This document shows, piece after piece, positions 1-12,739 of a stretch of DNA of 64,000 nt. The stretch covers positions 14,997,001-15,061,000 of the forward strand of contig NC_053422.1 of assembly GCF_016859285.1 (NCBI RefSeq). The letters are read 5' to 3'. The notes under the pieces were generated by a model. The model was not told where the DNA came from. It saw nothing but the letters and a program-made list of their open reading frames with translations, and did not search any database. The stretch is from Xiphias gladius (Eukaryota; Chordata; Actinopteri; Istiophoriformes; Xiphiidae). How positions within the stretch are numbered: the stretch's first letter is position 1; every line of letters begins with the position of its first letter. A program made the translations under genes and the position numbers.

Positions 1-874
1 GGAAGCGACCACTGGCCACACAAGCTACATTGTGAATGCTTGTCGTTGATGGAGTGTGGCAGATTTCAGCTCATCACAGTTCACCAAATCGAGCACCTGT
101 GGAAAACAGGGAGCCTCTGGTCTTTGTGGAAAGATGCAGTGTTGCTAACATCATCCTTTGAAACCATGTCGGTTTTAACAGTACAACACGAATGCCAACG
201 TAAGCCCTGAAGGTAATGTAAAAGCTAAAACCAGAATTTGAATGAGACAAAGTTAACCAAAAGTGAAATTTGTCAAGCAGCTCCCTCCCCATTCCTCATA
301 CCAACGCTTCTCGTGTCAGTTTAATACCCATCTCCACTCAAGAACGATTATAACTTGCAAAAAAGAAAAAAGGTATTAAAAGCAAACATTTTCAGCTACT
401 TTCACGTTTACATTTAAGTTCAGTGACAAAACCTTTTGCTTATATATCCATCAGGAAAATATGATGTTTACGCATGCCTTGGAGCAGTTGTTCCTCTTAA
501 TATTTTCCTACACCCTATGTGTACCTCAGCAAAGACAGTGTATGCTGTTGTTTATAACGCAGAGCTTCTCTCTCCTCATGCTTTAACAAACCATCCGACT
601 CTCAGTGCACCGTATGCCGTTCATGTTATAAACTCCGTGTTTATGAAGCTTAATGATGTGAGTGGATCTCTCACAAGTTTACCTGGTTGAAATAATTTGC
701 CCATTCATCCAAATGTTGTACAGTTCTTTAATTAAAAAAAAAAAGGTTACAGTTTTACAAACAAGATTTTACACTCAAAGGACAAACACTGATATATAAA
801 AATACATCTAAAAAACACAAAGTCATAAATGTTGTCTGTGAAGCTTTTGATATGTTTCAAAGCTGTTATAATGC
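1..874. other. 3' flank of cabp2, no gene seen
   Basis: AT-rich sequence without a convincing coding frame. It probably holds cabp2 3' UTR and intergenic DNA. The short open frames have no recognisable domains and no splice context. Confidence 0.5.
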
Positions 875-976
875 TTTATTACTGTGTTGCACCTTGAGTT
901 CAGATCTGGACAGTCATGTTAGTTGCAGGCTGGATTCTATTTGTCTATTCGAAGCATTTTTTTTTTCTCATTTTCC

Positions 977-982
977 TTTATT
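977..982 (-). promoter_or_regulatory. Candidate polyadenylation signal of cabp2
   Basis: AATAAA on the minus strand, about 140 bases after the cabp2 stop codon. A second AATAAA lies at 875-880. Either could end the transcript. Confidence 0.45.
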
Positions 983-1121
983 TACTATAAAAATAGAATT
1001 TTAGATGCATGCTCTTAAGAGCAGATGAAGAATGTGCACTACACGTGTTGAGTGTTGTCCTATCCAGCAGTTGCATAATGTCTGTCTGTCTGTCCATCTG
1101 ACACGTGGGCAGCTGAACCGG

Positions 1122-2867
1122 TCAGCGGGACATCATCCGCACAAACTCTGAAAATCCAAGAGAGAGGAGTGAGGGGCGGGGAGCTGAGAATGAATGTCTT
1201 TGCCTAAGAGAATCTCATAAAAGCAAAGAGAGTTTCTGTTACCCTCAAAGTCCACCAGACCGTCTCCATTGAGGTCAACATCTCGGAGGATCTCGTTGAT
1301 CTCTCTGTTGGTCACTTGCTCTCCCATCAGCTTCTTCATGGCCTCCCGCAGCTCCGTTAAACTGATCTGGCCGTCACCGTTAGAGTCAAACTGGACATAA
1401 AGAGAGACAGTGAGGATCACATCGCGTCACATCTGAATTCAGTCACATCTTGTTCTTATCAAACTGAACACACCGGGACATTGTGGGAAATGCTTTAGTT
1501 TGCTCTCAGTGCAGCCTGCATTGCAACCTCCGCCACTGGCATAGTAAGTAAGAAATGTTCACATCCTTCGCACTGTGCTGTGGTTCCCAAACTTTTTTTC
1601 TGGCATGACCTCCTTTGGAATACTGAAAAAATTCTACGCCCCCACCCTGACACATAGGCAAGAACACGGGGAAACTGCAGTGCAACCGAGAGGAGGAAAG
1701 TTGAATTTATTGAAATAACACTACAAGAATGTGAATTTAATGTTTCTTTACTAATATTTCTGATTAGTTTCTACGGAAGCCCTAAGAATTTTCCAGTGTT
1801 TGTTGTTGTAATACTCTTTTTCTCACTTTCCCTTTCAGGGCGTCCGTAAGTCTCTGTTGTACAAATAAAAAATAAAAGGTAGCCTTTCTTGAGCTTTCTT
1901 TTTTTCGTTGTTAAAAATCTGTCCATTTTGTGTAGATCTTGCTAAACCCGAAACTTGATTGCCTTGCCTGCACTCTTTTCTCTTTGTTGTTCTCAAATGA
2001 ATCAGATTCGTAGCAGACATTCTGGCTTGTCATAACAGGAAAAGCAGTGGGGGAGTTAATCAAAAAGCGTCTATGCCCCAACAGCCAGCCTTCATGAACA
2101 ACATGTATATCCTGACCTCTTTGAATGCATCTCGTAGTTCTTTGACTCCAATCATGTCTGCTGTCTCTGCCAGCATCTTGGGTCCCATCAGCTCCACAAA
2201 GTCTTCAAAGTCCACTTTACCTCCACCTACAGGACACACACAAAGTTATTTACTACCATGGAGCTGGATGTCAGTCCCCGCTCTCCAGTTAGTAATAATT
2301 TTAATTTAATTTAATTTTAATAAATTATTGTAAATTAAGTGCATTAACAATAAATACAAGTGATTGAATTCTGTATTTATCATGATAAGAAAAATCACCC
2401 ATGTCGTTTTAATAACTTCCACGTAATTTCTGTAGCTAACGTTCTCATTATGTTCTGCTTAGTTCTGTTCTGTTCCTGTTCTTTTTCTTGTTCTTGTTCT
2501 TGTTCTGTTTCTACTTCTGTTCCACTCACAGATCTGCTGGCTGAGCTCGATGAGTTCCATCTCTGTGGGCATGTATCCCATGGTCCTCATACACTCCCCC
2601 AGGTCTTTATGACTGATGTAGCCATCTTTATTCTTATCAAACTCCACAAACGCCTCGCGGAGCTCTGGTAAAAACACACATTCACATGTGTGAGTCAGCT
2701 GTCGTTTTGAGATGCTGTGAGGCAGAAACGCACTGTGGTGTGCTGTGGATAAATCATCTCACCATCAATCTCCTCTGGTCTCAGCTCCCTGTCCTGTCGG
2801 TGGGAGAAGTTTCACACATTAGCCTCTCACTTCATACTACACGAAACCTCTCTCTCTCTCTCTCTGT

Positions 2868-2952
<85 letters not shown>

Positions 2953-5900
2953 ACACACACACACACTAAGGCTGAAAATATTTAGAAAGCTTGTTTGGCA
3001 AAGTAGGGAGAAGTAAACACAGTTGGTCTTAAAGCAACATCATTGCAGAACCACACCTATAACCATCTTAGCAAACTCACACATTGGTCATGACACAGGG
3101 ACACGTTGAACGCGGAGGAAAGGAAACACGAATACAAACATCAAGTGATCAAAACAACACATGAAAATGAATTATGAGTGGGGAGAAATTATTAAACACG
3201 TATTCTCAGTTATTTGCAATCCAATCTCATGAAGTCTGGCCAGTGCTTTAATTTATGAGTTTGGCTTTATATGGTTGAAGTGAGTTAGAGAATGTGTGAG
3301 GTGTTGTACTGTATATTTACATTGTTTTAAAACTGACCACATGTATTATTGTCAGGATTTTATATATATCTATCCTATATATAGGATTCAATATCATTTG
3401 CAAATGTGGAGAAGTGATGGTGATTCTGTGCTGTGTGCCTTTATAGTTGTTCAGTAAGCTGTATTAGATATTAGATGGCATCTCGAAATGAAAAACTGTC
3501 TTAATCTGTATGGATTAAATTGTATACCACAATATGATATATATGACAATTCATGTAGCATAAATCACAAGTGGGAACCAGATTATTTGTGGGTGGTTGC
3601 CAGGCAACAAGCATCTAGAGATTAGGTGATCCGGGAGTTTGAGTTGGTACAGATACCCTTGTTCAGGCACACTTAAATACACATATACTGTATATGCATG
3701 TACTAGATGCACATAGCACTCAAGATCGCCCATACGAAAGCACACGCTCACACAATGGAAGTTGTGATCCAGCACATAGTTAGGATAAGAGCTTTAGAGA
3801 GAAAAAAAAATGCGGGACAAATCCTCTCAGATCCTTGTATTTACTTTGGTTGCTCTGATGAAACCCTGTCCCACATGACTAAACAGACACGCCTGAAGTT
3901 CAAAGCGAATTATAAATGGACATCCTCTAATTTGTTAACAAGTGACTTTACGCTGGGGCACACTGACAACATAGCTGGAGTTCATCCCAGCGAGTCTGAT
4001 ATGAACACAGAGTATGCTGAAAGGAGGTGAAAAAAAAAAAAAAATCTCGTCATATTTAAGGTGTTACATTCCACCTGTAATGTGGGATTATCTCGTCTGT
4101 TTGGGAGATGGAAACCTTTAGACCTACTTTATGGTTTTAGTGAAGTGATATTAGAAAGCAAACCGTTTTACCTTCACCGGGGATGGACTAGGGGATAAAA
4201 ATTAACTTCAGACTGGTACGGGACACCCTGTTTCTCCCACTGTCTCAGCATTGTGAATGGACAACTCTTGCCTTTGTCCACCCATCAGGCACAATGAGGA
4301 CTACAAATCTTCTTTATATTTTTTCCCAGAGCCACAGACACAAACCTGTCTTACTCCGCCGTAAAAGTACCCAGTCTTAGTTCGCTGTGTATCAGTTGTT
4401 TTGGACCAAGTCCATTCAACATTATTTTATATGCGCAGGGAGACGGACCACGTGAGCCTAAGATCAACTGAAATAATAAGGGTACTAAATTGAGATTTTG
4501 ACACAGGTCCTCTGTACGAGACACAGCTTCAAGAGTGCGTAAAAAGGTTCCCGGATCATTAATCATCTTATCATTTGAGTCTATATTGTGCTTTTTTGGT
4601 GCATACATGATTATGAAGGACATCTGCAGTTAATCAAATTACAACAAACTAATGGTCATGCAGTGAACCAAGAGTCTCCAGGGGGCCTTCCTGGGGCCCC
4701 GGGGACACTTTGTGTGTTACTTCGGTATTGGTGCGCTTCAGCCTCGTTGTGAGTATAGCTCCACAAAGCCAATCAATAATTTTCCATGGAAAGGCATGAT
4801 CGACCTCTTTGAGTCTGTAGTGGTGCCACGAGATTTGATCGTCTGACACGGACCAGGGACGTGGTGGGATGACACAGCTGGTGTGGTGGAGAGCAGGAGG
4901 GAGGGTCAGCCACTATGTAAGGATGATGATGAATCGAAAAGAGGGGAAAAAGTTGCACCGGGGGTCGGGTGTGGACACACGTAGTGTATTTTTACATACG
5001 AGTGTCTGAGAAAAGCCCTGTCTAAGGAAGATGCAGGCCGGGCCCACGATGTTGTGCAGCATGTTGCAGTTCTTCACTAGTGCACCGAAAGGATCCTTGA
5101 ATGACTTTTCCTCCACGTCGTTACCCCGGAGGGGCCCCTCCGTTGCCCTCTTTAGAGGCAGATCAGGCTGTTAACACACAACTCTCATTGTCAGTTGCAC
5201 ACTGTCTCCATGACTGATTTCTTCACACATACAACACAATTATATCTTTCAAGGAACAAGGTTAGGACCCTCTCTTTTCTGGTCATGCAAACATTAGATA
5301 GAATGTGTCTGTAAACCTGGATTACATAAACTCCTTATTATTTCAAGGCAATCCACTGACGTCAGATATCATCCTCACTGTGAAAAACTGTCTTGATCTC
5401 AACCTTCTCCTCATGTTTCCATCCTGCTGCAGTCTCACAAGGCTGACACGCACTGAGTTGATTCTGCTAAGTGTCTGGTCTAATGACTGACGTCTTGTGT
5501 CAGTACATAATACTTTTACAGTAAGAAGTTAAATAATGTGTCCTTGATTAAAAATTTTGAATAATGTAGTGAGTGTAGTGAACTTTGATGCAACAAATGC
5601 TGAAGGAGACATTTTATATGAGAAGATTCAAAACAAGCAGTGCAGTAATTTCACCGCATACTTCTGCTTTTTCCTGCTTTTACAAAAATATAAGATGAAT
5701 AAAACTAGTATTCAAAGTATTAAAGTATTTAATATTTAAGGCAGGTTGTTTTAAAAAAGCGCCAAAAGCTAGTAAAGGGACGACTGAGCTTGGACTGCTG
5801 TGCTACACATGCTGTTTCCAAAGGTCAAGAATGAACTTTCATGTTCAAAGTTGCAGAGATGTTTTAGTCAGAGAAAAACCATGCAAATGCAAATAATTAA

Positions 5901-6034
5901 TAATCTATAGCTACAATAAGGAAGTGCGAGCGAAAGCACGAAGCTCCAGTCAGCCAGAGTCTAGCAAAGATGAGAAGAAATGCTCCTACCTTCTTCATGT
6001 TGTCGTTCATTGATGAGTTGGTGCAGTTACCCAT
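1122..6034 (-). CDS. cabp2: Calcium-binding protein 2 (CaBP2), neuronal EF-hand calcium sensor, seven exons
   Basis: Coding exons on the minus strand, in order, are 6034-5990, 5167-5000, 2793-2763, 2664-2530, 2226-2117, 1390-1243 and 1147-1122. All have GT-AG borders and compatible phases, and the total is 220 aa, the length of human CABP2. The start is MGNC, an N-myristoylation signal typical of the family. Exon 2 carries the CaBP hallmark [10 protein letters not shown], followed by the 31-nt micro-exon (LRPEEID) seen in CaBP genes. EF-hand 1 ([13 protein letters not shown]), EF-hand 3 ([13 protein letters not shown]) and EF-hand 4 ([13 protein letters not shown]) keep their calcium ligands. 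EF-hand 2 ([14 protein letters not shown]) lacks them, as is known for CaBPs. The protein ends FVRMMSR. The family modulates voltage-gated Ca channels; CABP2 acts at inner hair cell synapses and in the retina (family knowledge). The GGKVDFEDF linker fits CaBP2 better than CaBP1 or CaBP5. The a/b paralogue is not resolved. Confidence 0.95.
1560..1800. repeat. Decayed interspersed repeat in a cabp2 intron
   Basis: Contains the phrase GTGGTTCCCAAACTTTTT followed by a run describing CCCCCACCCTGACA. This resembles dispersed vertebrate repeat fragments. It lies in the intron between the exons at 1390 and 2117. The family is not identified, and the call rests on remembered similarity only. Confidence 0.35.
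2848..2965. repeat. (CT)n(CA)n microsatellite
   Basis: A run of CT units passes straight into about 45 CA units, ending near TGACACACAC. It sits only about 55 bases upstream, in gene orientation, of the 31-nt micro-exon of cabp2, inside the intron before it. Confidence 0.98.
2966..4999. other. cabp2 intron 2, no exon recognised
   Basis: Intron between the exons at 5000 and 2793. It includes short open frames at 3551-4030 and 4351-4849 that match nothing I know. The stretch at about 4640-4860 is GC-richer than its surroundings and may be a repeat fragment. There is no credible alternative exon with both splice sites. Confidence 0.5.
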
Positions 6035-7918
6035 TACAGAACCTCACGTGGTAAACAAGCAATCTCACCCCCCCCCCACTGTCTGACACTGTATTTTATA
6101 TTCTTATTTGTCTGTTGTTGTTTTTTTTGTTGTTTTTTTTTTTTTTCTTCTTCACCTTTTTTCATCTGCTGTGTCTCTTTGGGCTTCAGAGGTCCAGTTC
6201 GGGTTCACGCTCTGAAGTCAGAGGTAACATTTCTGAGTGTCCCATGCTGGTTACTACCAGGTCACATCTGAAACCACAGAGATGGAAACCAGCTCCAATC
6301 CATGCAAGAGCAATCCTGACTGACTCTGCCCATCTCTATACATGATCCAAGGTCAAGTGATGTCACCGAACGAAGCCGTACGAAACCAAAACAACCGCAA
6401 GAAGCTCCGCTACAACCAGTCCACTCGTGTGTCTCTTCACAGCAAGAGCATCATTGTCTCTTTTCTCTTCACACCACGATCAACGCTTTTATCCCCCCCT
6501 CCTCTCTTCCTCTCCTTCCCCTTCAGTTGCTTTCTCTCTCTCTCTCTCTCCTCCCTGCTTTCCTTCTCTCGCTCATTCACGTCACATCAGCATTCAATTG
6601 ACTTCATCCACAGCATGAAGAGTTTTAGGGGGAGAATTAAGAGGGCACCAACAGAGAGGGATTAATCCCTACCATTTTAGATTTAAGAGGAAGATGGGCT
6701 GATGAAAAGAAAAAAAATGGAAAGGGATACAGTAAAGAGATTAAAAGAAGAAAACAAAAAGAAAGAGAACCTGACCTCAACTTGAGTAGTGTATACTTAA
6801 CTTACACTGAATCCAGAAGTGACAATGTAACTATTTGAGTGCAAGTAAAATTTGAACCAAAACTGGAGCTGTATTTCGTAACTGGCTGAAATACAGTTCT
6901 CGCAGCAGCTTGAACAAGCACAAGGAATAAAAAACGAATGCTACAATGTAATCAAAATCTTGATTTCCTGTTTATCTGCCTTTTCTTTGCTAAACATTCG
7001 ACTAGACAAGATCACAGCATAATAATTATATATGTCCAAAAAATGTATAGGTACAGTAAAAAACCGGAACATCAATTTTTCACGTAAAACAAAGATGAAA
7101 CATTTTGTAAAAACAAAAAAAAAAGCTTGTATAAAACAAGAATTAATATTGAAATGTGCACTAATTTAAATCACTGACCCTATAAAACTGGTAGCAGGCA
7201 CTACAGACCATAAGTGGAAATGTGTGGAGAATGAAGATTCAGTACATGTCTTTAAAACATATTTATGTCTTTATACATAGTTTTAAAACCACAACAGATG
7301 GGACTGATTTGCTTGTGAATCACAATTTTTTAAATTTCGTGGGAACTATAGTGCTCACGCTGAAGGAGAAATTTGATTTAAAATCCCCTAGTCAACTGTT
7401 GAGTGCGTGGTTGTCAAACTAAAAACAAGTCTTAGTTTCCTGATTCCTTAAACGTTTCGTAGATACACAGAATTAACCTCTGAGCTGTGAGTTGTAAGTA
7501 TTTTCCATGAAAAACTGGAAATGTTTCAGAGTTTAAATCCTTCAAAACCCTCGCACTAATGAAAAAGTGCCACGAGCGAGCTGTGACGCTTCAGTGAAAG
7601 GAAGCTTATGCAAGACGCTGTGAGACCCGGAGTGTCAGTCGCTTGTGTCAGTCATCTCAGGTCACGCTCAACAGGATGCGAAATCCGAGGTGGGTTGAGC
7701 TCTCGCCGAACTTCCGAGAACTTCCCTTGCCCTCTCACATCCCAGGACTAGTTTGGCCAAGTTGTCTAAAACACTGACGACATTGAAATGAAATGTTGGA
7801 GTTAAGAGTGCAGCGTTAAGTGGTCAGCTGAGCTCGTACAAAGCATCTGTCAACAAATCTCTCCAAGAGCAGATCTGGCATTCTGCTTACTACAGTACAT
7901 CCGTATGGAGAGAACATC

Positions 7919-7970
<52 letters not shown>

Positions 7971-9168
7971 ATGTGTCCAATATCCGATTCTAGCCTCTAA
8001 TGTTGCTTCTCCAAAAATGACACACACTCTTGTATGTAATGTAATAGCTATACACTATAACGTAAAATGGTGAGATACACTAGAGATACACTGACAGGAG
8101 AAATAATATTTGCTGGGTTGTATTTTCGTTTTAATGTGTTGGGAAATAACACAAGTGAATGTCAAAAGCATGTATAGTTGCAATGGTGAAGTTTGTGAGG
8201 GAAATGGGTGTTTAAGTGCCAAATGGTGAAATAGTCAAATGAAATGTTACTTTGCTGCATAATCTGTTTTTAAAATGGACCTTAAAATTCTACTGTACGT
8301 CATCGGTAAATCGCTTTGGACTGCAAAGTGTCTGTCAAATGAATAAATGTAAATAAAAAAAGTTCACTGATGTGGTCATTGTCAGTGAAATGAAAGGGTT
8401 TCTATCAAAAAAAAACAAAAAACCAATTCTCTTCCACTATATATCATTTAGCAGCATTCACCACTAGAGGCCACTTTGGGGAAAGATCTAATAACTAGGT
8501 TTTATCTGACAGCTGCTGCAGTGAAGACGTCAGACAGTAATGATACAACTTCTATTTTTAGCACAACTTCTGGACGTGCTGAGCCTCCAGTGGCTGATGT
8601 GCAGCTTAAGGGCAACCACCGTAAATGAAACTTTACCCGGAAAAAGTTTTCCGCAGGGGCAGACTGTTTGGAAGGAAACAGTCTCAAATTGTGGGTGATC
8701 TAGCCAGCTTGCAGACAAATACGAGTGCTGTCCCTGGGTGTAATAGGACCGTCTTTAATTTATCTGATCCAAAAGCAAGAGATCCAAATGACAGTTGCTC
8801 CCAGCATGCCACAACATATTTCTGCTGCCAGTGACACCGGACATCCACCAGCTCAGTTTTCTGTCCCACATGAGTCCTGCCGCCGAAATTTTGATATTCT
8901 TGAAAAAAAAAAACATTTTAAACTTACCTTAGAATTTTCTATATTCCACAATGACCCCTCAATGAGGTGTGTGGACATAGTATCTTTACGGTATCTTTAA
9001 CACGTGAAAGAAAGCAACATAAACGGACGTAAAGCATTTAGACAGTGGACTAATGCAAACAAACCCTGAACATATTTTAATGTTAAAGAAATCATCTTGT
9101 GCTCATAGAGCATTTTGTTATTGTTTGCACAAATACATTTTGTGATGTTCCCTTGCATAATGAAGATG
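6035..9168. other. Intergenic stretch upstream of cabp2
   Basis: Presumed cabp2 promoter side, then AT-rich DNA. A pyrimidine-rich patch lies at about 6475-6580 and a (GT)n tract at 7921-7969. No complete coding exon was recognised. The missing 3' exons of the minus-strand gene at 12740-13928 could lie here undetected. Confidence 0.45.
7921..7969. repeat. (GT)n microsatellite
   Basis: About 24 uninterrupted GT units, directly visible. Confidence 0.98.
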
Positions 9169-9598
9169 TACACTCCGTGGACACTTTATTAGGTACACCT
9201 GTACAATCTAATGCAATCCAATACAAATGTTCTGCCATAAATTCTGTATGCAGAATGTTTTCATTGAGGTTTTAATTTATTCATATGTTTTAGCATTGAG
9301 TTCATGGTTAGTGGCGGTGTTGCACTGGACTGCATCATATTCAGAGGTATTTCTATAGTATTGTACCTACTCATGTATGTAATTAAGAGATATACCTCTC
9401 AATAAAATGTGGCCCAGTACAACACTAACTTTAACTATCTTCTCACTAATAAACATAAAATTATATTTACTCGTTTCCCACAATGTCCACAGAAACTGAA
9501 CATTATAAACTTCCGAAAAGTAGACTTTATAGCTGAGCTGTTTTGTCGAATTTCACCAGACTGTACAGGTGTACCTAATAAAGTGGCCACTGAGTGTA
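9169..9598. mobile_element. MITE-like element with 36-bp terminal inverted repeats
   Basis: The left end (9169-9204) and the reverse complement of the right end (9563-9598) agree at 34 of 36 positions. Both contain CACTTTATTAGGTACACC. The interior is about 358 bp, AT-rich and has no transposase frame, so this is a non-autonomous element. The terminal motif is familiar from dispersed fish repeats. I do not assign a superfamily. Confidence 0.85.
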
Positions 9599-9800
9599 TT
9601 TTCTGCATAATTAAGTGTATATCTCATCGCCACATATTTAACAGTGAATCACAAACCGCAAAGTCCAAAATGTATTCAACTTCGGACTCAGTTTTTGAAG
9701 TATGAAAAAAACAACTCATCAGTCACCTATTAGCAATACAAAACATTTCTACGAGCATCAGTCAGACTAGTTATATCAGTGAAGAGCTATCAACTCCGTA

Positions 9801-9843
9801 CAACACAACTCAACGCAACGCAACGCAACACAACACAACACAC
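9801..9843. repeat. Short tandem CAACR pentanucleotide array
   Basis: Repeated CAACA and CAACG units with slight variation, about eight copies. Visible directly. Confidence 0.85.
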
Positions 9844-10051
9844 CTTTATCAATCAAGTGAACTGTATCTTTCTTTGAGCTCCTTCATCATCCACCTCGAT
9901 GACTGTGCCTTCAACAAAACTGACACCAGCAACTGCATGAATAACCCATGACTCAACCAACACCAAGAAGCCTGATTAATTACCAGGTTGATTCTCTCTC
10001 GCTGAGGGTTTCAATTAATCGTGGAAATGAGATGCTGTTGGTACATGTGTC

Positions 10052-10055
<4 letters not shown>

Positions 10056-10114
<59 letters not shown>
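10056..10114. repeat. (CA)n microsatellite
   Basis: About 29 CA units. Open frames running through it are artefacts of the repeat. Confidence 0.98.
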
Positions 10115-10117
<3 letters not shown>

Positions 10118-10359
10118 CTTATGTTGCTGGCTTTCTTTTTTAATTACCTTTCAATTGATTGTCTTAAGCTATCAGCATTGAATGACAGTCACACTGGCAG
10201 CCGTAGGTTAATTTTATCACACACACACTTTCGACAGTAACCCTGCGTTGTTTATGTGTGCTTTAGCTTGTGTGTATGTGATGGGCAACAGCTAGGTAAT
10301 GTGACTCTGTCCTTTGTCTTGGACTCAGCGTACTGTTGTGCCTTTTATGATGAACTTGG

Positions 10360-10360
<1 letters not shown>

Positions 10361-10419
<59 letters not shown>
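10361..10419. repeat. (GT)n microsatellite
   Basis: About 28 GT units, roughly 250 bases from the (CA)n at 10056-10114. The two tracts are complementary and could pair as an inverted repeat. Confidence 0.98.
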
Positions 10420-10422
<3 letters not shown>

Positions 10423-10574
10423 TGTGAGAGCAGGTAAACCAGTAAATATATCATGTACTGATCTGGTATCAGATCAGCTGGTGTCCAGTAACAAGAGCTG
10501 TCAATCAGAGAAAAACTAGAGGAGGCAGGATAGATGGAGAGTGGGGAAAAAAGGGAAGGAAGGAAGGAATTAGG

Positions 10575-11005
10575 CAGTGGTGGAAGAATTATTTAGATCT
10601 TATACTCAAGTAAAAGCAGAAATATAGCAATGTAAAAAATACACCATTACAAGTTACAAGTCCTGCATTCAAACTCTTACCCAGGGAAAAGCACAGAAGT
10701 ATTATCAACAAAACGAATAACACTCAGTTATTTTAGCCACTTTATATAATATTGGGTTATTTGATCAATAAAAAAAGTATCATATTTCATTTGTTGATCA
10801 TAGGTTTTGGCTCTAAAATATTTATCTTCAAAGTGTACAGTTGTCAAATACATGTACTGAAGTAAAAAGTTCAATATTTCCCAGTGAAATGTAGCGGAGT
10901 AGAAGTATAAATTAGCATGAAATAGAAATGCTCAAGTAAAGAAGAAGTATCTCAAATTGTACTTAAGTATAGTACCTGAGTAAATGTACTTAGTTACTAC
11001 CACTG
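10575..11005. mobile_element. Non-autonomous DNA transposon (fish MITE) with CAGTGGTGG terminus
   Basis: The element starts CAGTGGTGGAAGAA and ends TACTACCACTG, which are imperfect inverted termini. The interior shows repeated CTCAAGTAAA, AGTACTTAAGTA-like and AAATGTACTTAGTTAC phrases characteristic of a very common teleost MITE. A hAT relationship is probable but unproven, and no clear target-site duplication is visible. Confidence 0.75.
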
Positions 11006-11284
11006 CAGACAGGAAGGAGAGAGTCCTAAAACCTTCGATTGCTTGGTTTTGTGATAACGCTTTATTTTCAGGTATGTAATTATTGGATTTCCTTGATAGG
11101 GAATCAATTTGATACAGATTACAAGTAAGGCACACTTTGGCTCATTTCCAATTAATCACTTCCAACTAAAAGCGAAAGTGAAAAGTGAAGTGAAATCCCC
11201 AGGAAATCAAACAATACTTCCTTTTTACTTCCTTTCACTTAAGAAGTAAGCAGCAGTTTCACAATTTAGAAATACTCCATTACA

Positions 11285-11500
11285 AGGAAAAGACTTTATG
11301 CAGATTATTATTTGATATATTATATTATTGGATTACTATTATTCATGCATTAACGTGAAAGCAGCATTTTAATGAGCTGCAGTGAATTTTAAGTATCTTA
11401 TATAGTTTTGGGCATTTTCATCTATAGCAATGATATTTTATAAAATGATGAGAGGTTCTGTATGAAAAAATCTGTAAACTAACTAGTAGAAGTACAAAGA
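11285..11500. mobile_element. Second, internal fragment of the same MITE family
   Basis: Phrases such as TATTATATTATTGGATTA, CATTAACGTGAAAGCAGCATT and AACTAGTAGAAGTAC correspond to the interior of the family seen at 10575-11005. It has no termini. It may be a broken or nested copy. Confidence 0.5.
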
Positions 11501-12739
11501 GTATGGATATCTTTAAATATACGTAGTAGGAAGTTATTATGAAATACTCAGAAAAATTAAAGACCCATTAAAGTGTTTCCAATTTAGTTATGATGTAATG
11601 TTTGCATCTTGTTTGTGTGAGTCTTTCTGCAAGCTCCGTCTGTTTCAGTTCAGCTCAGTGTGGGGGCCGAGGATCTGTGGGAATACCACATGTTCACTGG
11701 CCGTGACTTGCCTGTTACACACAAGCGTCACGCCATAATGCACCAGTTGTCAAAGTGAGGTTCAGGGACCCCGAGGGACCCTGCAGTGAAAGGAGAAGGT
11801 CTCCCCCATGTCCAGGCTCTGTTGACTCAGTCCTCTCTCCAACTCACTCAGACGTTCTCTCTTATTTTGGATCACTTGCATAACCTTTGACATCGCTTTT
11901 ATTTGCCTCTCTTTTTATATTGATATCCTGTTTCTAACCTCAGGTTCAATAATCATCACCCCCTTCAGAGTTTACTGATGTGTTTGGGTGGATGAGACTC
12001 TTTCTTAATGTGAGGAAAAAAAAAAAAATCCAGTCACTCGGCAGCAGGAGGCGAGTGGGCTTTTAACTTCTGTGTAATCTCTTTTAATTGTATTTTCATA
12101 CACACAAACCCACCACTTTCTTACACTACAATGTCTAATCCTGGGGTGATGGATGCTGTAATGGTGTAGCCTACCGTGCCGTGTCGTGTGTCACCGTTTG
12201 CCATGTGAGTGACGGGATGTGTTTTGATACCGAGCTGATACAATGGCTGCAATGATACGGTGTCCACCAGATCCCTGGCTGGCTATGGCAGTATATATTA
12301 CGGATTACACTTAATGTTTTCCAAAGTAAAGGAGCTTAAATCCTCCCAAACACACGCTATCTCCATCCTCTGCTTTAGCCCTATAGTGCTTTGCAGCTCC
12401 TGCCATTTCCAGAAGGAGCTGGGGTTAAATGGTTAATGTCTGTGTTGCTGTGCTGAATTTAACTTTATGCCCTTCTTCCATACGAGGTCAAAGAGGTCAG
12501 GGGTGTGAGAGAGATGGCTGTTTACAAAACTGGCGCTCAGTCAGGCTTTAAATTTCAATTGGAGGCTTGGGGTTTCAATCAAGCCAATGGCGAGACATTC
12601 AGTCAGCTGGACAACCTGATGCCACATGAGTGTCAGACACACACCTACTATCATACATACACAAAAGCATGCACCATGCAGAGACACACACACACACACA
12701 CATATGAACGCACGAGTCGCACATACTGACGACTCCTAC
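11501..12739. other. Non-coding stretch downstream of the unidentified minus-strand gene
   Basis: No supported exon. Contains a short (CA)n at 12684-12700. By orientation this is the intron or 3' flank of the gene whose exons are 12740-13021 and 13845-13928. Confidence 0.4.
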
